NCBI GenBank assembly: GCA_017940245.1
Contig: JAGAYZ010000029.1
Span: 1-33,585 of the forward strand
Reading direction: 5' to 3'
From: Muribaculaceae bacterium
GTDB lineage: Bacteria; Bacteroidota; Bacteroidia; Bacteroidales; Muribaculaceae
Length of the DNA stretch: 33,585 nt
Each line of letters opens with the position of its first letter. Within the stretch, counting starts at the first letter, position 1. The translations under genes and the position numbers were made by a program. Positions 25,614 through 31,458 of the stretch are shown in pieces. A model generated the notes under the pieces. The model saw only the letters and a program-made list of their open reading frames with translations. It was not told the origin of the DNA and searched no databases.

Positions 25614-26611
25614 ACCTACCTGCCGACTGGACACACATCATCGCCGCCGACATGCCGGTAAACAGCGACTGGACTTTCGCGCGGGAATTGAGCCGACAAT
25701 CGGGGCTGCTCTTTGATGTGGTGAGTGCCGACGGCCGCGCCCACGTGCCACGCTGGCGGCGCATCATCATTTATGTGACCATGGCACTGCGCCTGATATG
25801 CCATCACCGGCGCATGATCCATCTCGTATGCTGGCAGCAATTTTTCGGACTGGTATATGCCTCGCTATGCCACTTGTTTTGCGTGCATAAACGCACACAT
25901 CTCGTGGTAATGGGATTCATCTATCGACCCAAGCAGGGGCTGGTGGGCCGCATCTATCGCTGGTGGGTGAAAAACACGCTCAATAGCGGTTACATCGACC
26001 ACGCACTGGTCTATAGCCAGCACGAGGTGGAGCACTATGCACGCCTTCTCGGCGTTTCGGCCAGCCTGTTCCGGTTCGTGCCCCTGGGCATCGAAAGCGA
26101 GAATGTGGAAGGCTCCAGCGACCAGGGTTACTGGTTCAGCACGGGTAAAAGCAACCGCGACTATGATTTTCTCATCGACGCGCTGGCGGGCACCTCTCAC
26201 CGATTGGTCATTGCATGCGACACATTGCCTCAACCCGCCGCAGCCAATGTCATGGTGCATCACCACGCCTTCGGCCCCGACATGCTGCAACTCATGAGTG
26301 CGGCCCACGGAGTGCTCATCGCTCTCGACGACAAGCACGTGAGTAGTGGCCAGCTGGTCATGCTACAAGCCATGATGCTGAGTAAACCGCTCATTATCAC
26401 CCGTTCGAGCGCCATCACCGACTATGCCGAAAACGAGGTCAACGCCCTCATCATCGACAAAGTCCCCGCAGACCTGCTGGCAGCCATCGACCGTCTCAAC
26501 ACCGACACAAAACTGTATCGCCGCCTATGCGCTACCGCCAAGCAGCGGTTCAACGAGCGACACACCATCGCTGCCCTCGCCCACTCCGTGGCTCTCCACC
26601 TGCCAAACTAA
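25610..26611 (+). CDS. Glycosyltransferase, GT-B/GT4-like
   Basis: 333 residues. The N-terminal half is divergent, with hydrophobic segments near 50-90 (RRIIIYVTMALRLICHHR, FFGLVYASLCHLFCV) that may associate with the membrane. The C-terminal half is GT4-like: FVPLGIES, FSTGKSNRDYDFLIDAL (equivalent to the donor-domain start) and SSGQLVMLQAMMLSKPLIITRSSA, where Gln replaces the first Glu of the E-x7-E motif. It starts at ATG 25610 inside the stop of the previous gene. Last gene of the operon that begins with the LRR protein. The absence of flippase, polymerase or sugar-nucleotide genes nearby means this is not a complete polysaccharide locus. Confidence 0.85.
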   Translation: MNLPADWTHIIAADMPVNSDWTFARELSRQSGLLFDVVSADGRAHVPRWRRIIIYVTMALRLICHHRRMIHLVCWQQFFGLVYASLCHLFCVHKRTHLVVMGFIYRPKQGLVGRIYRWWVKNTLNSGYIDHALVYSQHEVEHYARLLGVSASLFRFVPLGIESENVEGSSDQGYWFSTGKSNRDYDFLIDALAGTSHRLVIACDTLPQPAAANVMVHHHAFGPDMLQLMSAAHGVLIALDDKHVSSGQLVMLQAMMLSKPLIITRSSAITDYAENEVNALIIDKVPADLLAAIDRLNTDTKLYRRLCATAKQRFNERHTIAALAHSVALHLPN

Positions 26612-26687
26612 TGGCTGAGCAAACCGCCACACAAACCAGTTTGACAAACACCATTCCACTCTACAACCAAATGAATTACCAAGTCAA

Positions 26688-26742
26688 ATAATTCTTAATT
26701 CTTAATTCATCATTCTTAATTCATAATTAATTAGTAATTTTG
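26688..26742 (+). promoter_or_regulatory. Heptad-repeat promoter cassette of the sigma-54 activator-lptE-secG operon
   Basis: Six 7-bp units (ATAATTC, TTAATTC, TTAATTC, ATCATTC, TTAATTC, ATAATTA; 26688-26729), then 5 nt, then the -7 element TAATTTTG (26735-26742), then CAGTTTGAA. One unit more than the other two copies and in a different order. Confidence 0.7.
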
Positions 26743-26768
26743 CAGTTTGAATTAATGTGTATATCTCA

Positions 26769-28046
26769 ATGGCAATACCTAACGACATACAGCGCGTAAA
26801 GCAACGCTTCGCTATCATAGGCGACTCGCATGCCCTGATTTCGGCCGTGGGACGCGCCATGCGCGTGGCTCCGCACGACCTGTCGGTGCTGGTGGTGGGC
26901 GAGAGTGGATCGGGCAAGGAATTCTTCCCTAAAATCATCCACGAGAACAGCCCACGCAAGCACGGCAAATACATCGCCGTGAACTGTGGAGCCATCCCCG
27001 AGGGCACCATCGACAGCGAGTTGTTTGGCCACGTAAAAGGCTCTTTTACTGGTGCCACAAGCGACCACAAGGGCTACTTTGAGGAAGCCAACGGCGGCAC
27101 CATCTTCCTCGACGAAGTGGGCGAAATGCCGCTCAGCACACAGGCGCGCCTGCTGCGCGTGCTTGAGAGTGGCGAATTTATCAAGGTGGGCAGCAGCACG
27201 GTGCAGAAGACCAACATCCGCGTGGTGGCCGCCACCAATAAAGACATGGAGCAAGCCGTGAAAGACGGGCGGTTCCGCGAAGACCTCTACTACCGCCTCT
27301 CCACTGTGCTCATCAACGTGCCGCCGCTGCGCGAGCGCGGACGCGACATCCTGCTACTCACACGCAAGTTTATGCACGACTTTGCCGACGCCACCCGCTC
27401 GCCCGAGGTGGAGCTCACCGAAGACGCCAAGCAGACACTGATGGAATACCACTGGCCGGGCAACGTGCGCCAACTCAAGAGCGTGGTCCAACAAGTGGCG
27501 CTGTTTGAGGCCGGCAACACCATCAATCGCGACACGCTTAACCTGTATCTGCCCAATGCCGGCCAGCCTCACCTGCCGGCCACCATCGGTAAAGGGCAAT
27601 TTGACTACACACAGGAGCGCGAGGTCATATTCATGCTCATCAAGCAGCTACAGCAAGAAATAGATGAAGTAAAAGCAGCCCTGGGTGGCAACGACAACCA
27701 GCAGGTGACACGCGTCACCGCCAGCGTGAACGAGCTCAAGCGCGACGTGCGCCAACTCGACTACCACCACAGCGACACAGCCACCATCATGCACGACACC
27801 GACCAACAGCATGGTGCACATCAAGAAGCACAAGACCTGGGGCACGTCGACGAGGTGAGCGCTTATGAGGTACATTCCGGAACCACCGGGACTCACATCA
27901 AGACCCTCGACGAAACCGAGCGCGAGACCATTATCGAGGCGTTGTACCGCAATGGCGGCCGACGCAAGAAGACGGCCGAGGAACTGAACATCAGTGAGCG
28001 CACACTGTACCGCAAAATCAAGCAATACGGACTGGAACGCCGATGA
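26769..28046 (+). CDS. Sigma-54-interacting AAA+ transcriptional activator without receiver domain
   Basis: 425 residues. The protein opens almost directly with the AAA+ domain: Walker A GESGSGK (44-50), the sigma-54 contact loop as GSFTGA (91-96, normally GAFTGA), Walker B FLDE (113-116), and arginine-finger region REDLYYRLS. A Gln/His-rich linker of about 100 residues with coiled-coil character follows (about 265-375), and the end is a Fis-type helix-turn-helix (RKKTAEELNISERTLYRKIKQYG). No phosphoacceptor or sensory domain is present. Start ATG 26769 is preferred to GTG 26757, which falls close to the predicted transcription start. It overlaps lptE by ATGA. The gene order activator-lptE-TPR-secG is, to my knowledge, common in Bacteroidales. 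Confidence 0.92.
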   Translation: MAIPNDIQRVKQRFAIIGDSHALISAVGRAMRVAPHDLSVLVVGESGSGKEFFPKIIHENSPRKHGKYIAVNCGAIPEGTIDSELFGHVKGSFTGATSDHKGYFEEANGGTIFLDEVGEMPLSTQARLLRVLESGEFIKVGSSTVQKTNIRVVAATNKDMEQAVKDGRFREDLYYRLSTVLINVPPLRERGRDILLLTRKFMHDFADATRSPEVELTEDAKQTLMEYHWPGNVRQLKSVVQQVALFEAGNTINRDTLNLYLPNAGQPHLPATIGKGQFDYTQEREVIFMLIKQLQQEIDEVKAALGGNDNQQVTRVTASVNELKRDVRQLDYHHSDTATIMHDTDQQHGAHQEAQDLGHVDEVSAYEVHSGTTGTHIKTLDETERETIIEALYRNGGRRKKTAEELNISERTLYRKIKQYGLERR

Positions 28047-28555
28047 AACGCCTGAACATCATACTCTGCCTGCTGGCTATGCTGGCCATTCAAGCCTGCA
28101 TACCCAAGTACACGCTCAACGGCGCCTCGATCGACTACAGCGTGTACCGCACCATCTCGTTTGGCGACTTCCCCATCAGGGCCGCCCTAGTCTATCCGCC
28201 CCTGCAGCAGACCTTCGAGAACACGATGACGGACATGATAGGCCAGCAGACGCGGCTGCGCGTGATTGACAACGCCAACAGCGACCTGCGCATGGAAGGC
28301 GAAATCACCACCTACAACCTGTCGCCGCAAGCCGTGGGCGAGGATGCCTATGCCAGCCAGACGCGACTCACCATAGGCGTGCGCATAAAATACATTAATA
28401 ATAAGAACCCTAATTTGACGAAAGACCAGACGTTCTCGGCCTATCGAGATTTCTCCAGCAGCGAGATGCTCAGCGACGTGCAAGACGAGCTGTGCAATCA
28501 AATATGCAAAGATCTGGCAGACCTCATCTTTAACGCCACACTGGGCGATTGGTAG
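28043..28555 (+). CDS. lptE: LptE-family outer-membrane LPS-assembly lipoprotein
   Basis: 170 residues. A lipoprotein signal peptide ends IQAC with lipidated Cys19. The mature part has the Bacteroidetes LptE pattern: YTLNGASIDYS, TISFGDFPIRA, LRVIDNANSDLRMEGEI and a C-terminal helical segment (DELCNQICKDLADLIFN). LptE plugs and supports the LptD barrel that places LPS in the outer leaflet. It starts inside the stop of the sigma-54 activator gene and is 4 bp before the next gene, so expression is probably coupled to both. Confidence 0.88.
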   Translation: MKRLNIILCLLAMLAIQACIPKYTLNGASIDYSVYRTISFGDFPIRAALVYPPLQQTFENTMTDMIGQQTRLRVIDNANSDLRMEGEITTYNLSPQAVGEDAYASQTRLTIGVRIKYINNKNPNLTKDQTFSAYRDFSSSEMLSDVQDELCNQICKDLADLIFNATLGDW

Positions 28556-28559
28556 AAAC

Positions 28560-29324
28560 ATGACGACTATCATCAACGACATATCACGCCTAATGGCCGA
28601 CGAAAGCCTGCCCGTGACGCGACAGTGGTTGCAGCAGGCCATGGAGCAGTATCCCTACTTCAACGTGCCGCTGCTGCTCTACCTCAAGCGCAACCCGCAA
28701 GCCCCCGACCGTGACCAACTGCTGGCACGACTGGCTATTGCCAGCCCCGACCGCCGCGTCCTGGCCGAGCAACTGGGAGAGAATGTCGAGGCCTTTGCGC
28801 GGTTCTACCCCGAAGAGCCCGTGGCCGAAACGCCCGACACCGACATGACCATCGACCGCTTCCTGGACAACTATGGCAATTCCAGTCCTAAGGAAATTGA
28901 AGCACTGGAGCAAGCCATCTTCAACCCCATGCCCGACTATGCCGACGTGCTGGCCGCACAGGAACGCGAGCAGGGAGGTCCCGACCTGAGCCAGGCCACC
29001 GGACAGGACGCGCTCATCAACGAATTCATCGCGCAACATCACGACCAGGAACTGCAACCCGAGCAAGACCCGGCACGACAGCATGTAGACGAGGCCGAGA
29101 AGCAGGAAATCGCCGACGCACCAGTACAGAATCCCGAGGTCAGCGACGACTCCATGCTCAGTGAAAGCTTGGCCAAAATGTACATCGCCAGAAAAAAATA
29201 TTCACAGGCTCTTGAAATTATTGAAACCATAAGTTTGAAATTTCCAGAAAAAAGTATTTACTTTGCAGACCAAATTCGCTTCTTGCGAAAATTGGTGTTA
29301 ATTCAACAGAAAAATAACAATTAA
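28560..29324 (+). CDS. Conserved hypothetical protein with C-terminal TPR-like segment
   Basis: 254 residues, cytoplasmic by lack of a signal peptide. The N-terminal 90 residues are helical (RLMADESLPVTRQWLQQAM, YPYFNVPLLLYLKR), the middle is acidic and Gln/Asp-rich, and the last 55 residues form a TPR-like helix pair (LAKMYIARKKYSQALEII, KSIYFADQIRFLRKLV). Function is not known. Its position between lptE (4 bp) and secG (15 bp) suggests a role linked to envelope biogenesis or merely shared expression. GC content falls towards the 3' end. Confidence 0.8.
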   Translation: MTTIINDISRLMADESLPVTRQWLQQAMEQYPYFNVPLLLYLKRNPQAPDRDQLLARLAIASPDRRVLAEQLGENVEAFARFYPEEPVAETPDTDMTIDRFLDNYGNSSPKEIEALEQAIFNPMPDYADVLAAQEREQGGPDLSQATGQDALINEFIAQHHDQELQPEQDPARQHVDEAEKQEIADAPVQNPEVSDDSMLSESLAKMYIARKKYSQALEIIETISLKFPEKSIYFADQIRFLRKLVLIQQKNNN

Positions 29325-29339
29325 CTATAATTTGTATCA

Positions 29340-29690
29340 ATGTACACTGTATTTGCAATTTTGATTCTTATCGCTTCGATACTGCTGGTGGGCGTGGTGC
29401 TCATTCAGAAATCGAAAGGTGGAGGTCTGGCCTCAAACATGAGCAGCTACAATGCGCTTGCAGGTGTGAAGCAGACCACCGATTTTGTTGAGAAAGCCAC
29501 CTGGGCTCTCGCCATTTTCATCTGCGTGCTGAGCATCGCATGCGCCTTCGTGAAGTCGCCCACAATGATTGAGGGTGCTCCCCAGGTGAAGAAGCTCCCC
29601 ACTCAGACCGAGACTCAGGCTCCCTCGTTCCCCACTGGTGGAGAGGCTCAGCAAGGTGCTCCCGCACAGGAAGCTCCCGCACAGCAATAA
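29340..29690 (+). CDS. secG: Preprotein translocase subunit SecG
   Basis: 116 residues. Two membrane helices at about 3-23 and 55-75 flank the conserved cytoplasmic loop (LIQKSKGGGLASNMSS), which is diagnostic for SecG, the accessory subunit of the SecYEG channel. A Pro/Gln/Ala-rich tail follows (about 85-116), longer than the minimal family length. Last gene of the activator-lptE-TPR-secG operon; a new promoter appears 33 bp after the stop. Confidence 0.93.
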   Translation: MYTVFAILILIASILLVGVVLIQKSKGGGLASNMSSYNALAGVKQTTDFVEKATWALAIFICVLSIACAFVKSPTMIEGAPQVKKLPTQTETQAPSFPTGGEAQQGAPAQEAPAQQ

Positions 29691-29722
29691 ACGCTAAAAG
29701 GGTAAAATCGTTTCATAATTGG

Positions 29723-29730
29723 TAGTTTTG
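29723..29730 (+). promoter_or_regulatory. -7 promoter element of the cyclase-like lipoprotein gene
   Basis: TAGTTTTG matches TAnnTTTG, followed by C. Predicted start of transcription is near 29736, about 50 nt before the ATG. Confidence 0.5.
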
Positions 29731-29767
29731 CACGCACACACGCAGGCTTTTTTGCTCGTGTGCGTGC
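29730..29767 (+). other. Perfect 10-bp inverted repeat over the predicted transcription start
   Basis: GCACGCACAC at 29730-29739 pairs with GTGTGCGTGC at 29758-29767 around an 18-nt T-rich loop. It could be an operator, a 5' leader hairpin, or a terminator-like structure of secG lacking the usual T tract after the stem. Confidence 0.5.
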
Positions 29768-29786
29768 TGTTTCGGTATAATCACGC

Positions 29787-30758
29787 ATGAAAAAGATGTC
29801 TTTCATTACCCTCATTGTGGCACTGGCAGCATGGCTGGCTTCGTGCAGCAATCACAACCAGAGTGCCACCACACCTGCACCCACCAATGCCCAAGCACAT
29901 CATGTGGAATTTGTGGCCGACAGCGCCTATGCTATCCTCAAAGCGCAGTGCGACCTGGGGCCACGTGTGCCGGGCACCGCTGCACACGCAGCTTGCGCAC
30001 AAATGCTGCAGCAACAGCTGGCACGCCACTGCGACACCATGCTCGTGCAGCAAGCACCGGTCACCACATTCGACGGCAAACAACTCACAGCGCAAAACAT
30101 AGTGGGTATCATCAACCCCGATGCCTCGCAACGCATCCTGCTGCTGGCACACTGGGACTGCCGACCCTGGGCCGACCGCGACCCCGATGAGGCACGCCAC
30201 AAAGAACCGGTGATGGGAGCCAACGATGCCGCCAGTGGCACCGCCGTGATCCTGGAACTGGCACGCATCATGAGCCAGGAGCGCCCAAATGTGGGCATAG
30301 ACTTGCTGCTTGTGGATGTGGAAGACTGGGGCGACTATGACAACGAAGACAGCTGGGCTCTGGGCACGCAAGCCTGGGCGCAGAACTACCGCACCGTGAT
30401 GGGACAAGACTACGCCCCCACCTTCGGCATATTGCTCGACATGGTGGGTGCACGCGGAGCGCGCTTTGCCCCCGAATACTACTCGCTGCAATATGCTCCC
30501 AGTGTGGTGAGCCTGGTGTGGGACGCAGCACAAGAGGCGGGCTACGGCCAGTTCTTCGTAAAAGACGGCGGTGGCGGCGTCACCGACGACCACGTGGCCG
30601 TGAACCAGGCCGGCATCCCGTGCATTGACATCATTGACATGCGAGGCGATGGTTTCTTCGACGGCTGGCACACCACTCACGACACGCTCGACGCCATCGA
30701 CCCAGTCACCCTCAAGGCTGTGGGCCAGACCCTTGCACATCTCATCTATAATTACTGA
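29787..30758 (+). CDS. M28-family lipoprotein, probable type II glutaminyl-peptide cyclotransferase
   Basis: 323 residues. A lipoprotein signal ends LASC (Cys20). The M28 metal-site pattern is visible: AHWDCRPWADRDP at 121-133, GANDAASGTAV with Asp147, LLLVDVEDWGD with Glu179, GVTDDHVAV near 265-272, and GWHTTHDTLD with His295. The HWDxRPWAD segment followed by GANDAASG, and the Trp-His-Thr motif, resemble glutaminyl cyclases such as the Porphyromonas gingivalis enzyme, rather than broad aminopeptidases. In Bacteroidetes such cyclases convert exposed N-terminal Gln of exported proteins to pyroglutamate. A plain M28 aminopeptidase remains the alternative. Own promoter; followed 44 bp later by the zinc-ribbon gene. 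Confidence 0.85.
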   Translation: MKKMSFITLIVALAAWLASCSNHNQSATTPAPTNAQAHHVEFVADSAYAILKAQCDLGPRVPGTAAHAACAQMLQQQLARHCDTMLVQQAPVTTFDGKQLTAQNIVGIINPDASQRILLLAHWDCRPWADRDPDEARHKEPVMGANDAASGTAVILELARIMSQERPNVGIDLLLVDVEDWGDYDNEDSWALGTQAWAQNYRTVMGQDYAPTFGILLDMVGARGARFAPEYYSLQYAPSVVSLVWDAAQEAGYGQFFVKDGGGGVTDDHVAVNQAGIPCIDIIDMRGDGFFDGWHTTHDTLDAIDPVTLKAVGQTLAHLIYNY

Positions 30759-30802
30759 TAGGAAAAACACTGGTTAGCAATTATTCTCTTTTAACACAGA
30801 AT

Positions 30803-31279
30803 ATGAACTGGACTTGCCCTCATTGCGGAAAGACGATGGAAGTGTCGCAGGAGCAACTCGCCGAGACACAAGGCGTGGTTGTGTGCCCGCAGTGCCTGTC
30901 GAGCGACACCGTGCCGGGTTATCGCCAACAGAAAAGCAAGCCGGCAACCAGCATGAATACAGCCAAGCCAGCCCCCACCCCGCCCCCTGTTAAGCACGAC
31001 GATCACACACAAGTCACAAAAAAGCCCGCGCGAAGCACCACCCAACCACCACCCTATCGCAAAAAAATCTCATTCGTGGAAGAGAATCCTAATAGCCGCA
31101 GCGCGCAATCAGGCCGCGCCCCCAACAGTCAGCCCAAGAAAAAATCAAAGAAGAAGAAAAAAAGCCGTGGCTTGCTGGCCCCTCACACCCCGTGGGGGTG
31201 CTTGTGGCGCACCTTGCTCTATAGTGCCCTGCTGCTGGCCATAGCCACCTTTGTGGGCTATGTGCTCGACACCGTGTAA
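30803..31279 (+). CDS. Small zinc-ribbon protein with C-terminal membrane helix
   Basis: 158 residues, no named family. The N-terminus is a zinc ribbon with two Cys pairs (CPHCGK at 5-10 and CPQC about 28 residues later). A long basic and Pro-rich linker follows (about 45-125), including the Lys run near 110-120, and the last 20 residues are one hydrophobic helix (LLYSALLLAIATFVGYVL). That predicts a tail-anchored protein with a cytoplasmic metal-binding head. It lies 44 bp after the cyclase-like gene in the same direction and could share its transcript. Function unknown. Confidence 0.75.
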   Translation: MNWTCPHCGKTMEVSQEQLAETQGVVVCPQCLSSDTVPGYRQQKSKPATSMNTAKPAPTPPPVKHDDHTQVTKKPARSTTQPPPYRKKISFVEENPNSRSAQSGRAPNSQPKKKSKKKKKSRGLLAPHTPWGCLWRTLLYSALLLAIATFVGYVLDTV

Positions 31280-31339
31280 GGAGAAGCTACCGCTCTAGGG
31301 AATATTGCCATTGATTCATGTATTTTTATTACCGAAAAT

Positions 31340-31370
31340 TTTGTTATTTTCGGGGGAATCATTAAATTTG
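31340..31370 (+). promoter_or_regulatory. Promoter of the final secreted-protein gene
   Basis: TTTG at 31340-31343 and TAAATTTG at 31363-31370 are separated by 19 bp, matching the -33/-7 layout. The leader would be about 80 nt. The -33 box sits in the loop of an inverted repeat, CCGAAAAT/ATTTTCGG (31332-31353). Confidence 0.6.
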
Positions 31371-31458
31371 TCGCGTAATTTCAATCATACTATATTGCTG
31401 AATATGAGAATATTTTTTAGAATTTTCAACCATTTATATTAACTAAAATTTTAAACGT

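Noticed and set aside
23469-26611. The radical SAM and glycosyltransferase genes considered as a full O-antigen or capsule locus.
   Set aside because: No flippase, polymerase, ligase, export or sugar-nucleotide genes are present.
26688-26729. The heptad array considered as a CRISPR remnant.
   Set aside because: Units are 7 bp with no spacers and no cas gene nearby; the fit is to a promoter-linked tandem repeat.
29781-30770. A minus-strand frame covering the whole cyclase-like gene.
   Set aside because: The plus strand has a lipobox, metal ligands and a promoter; the antisense product has none.
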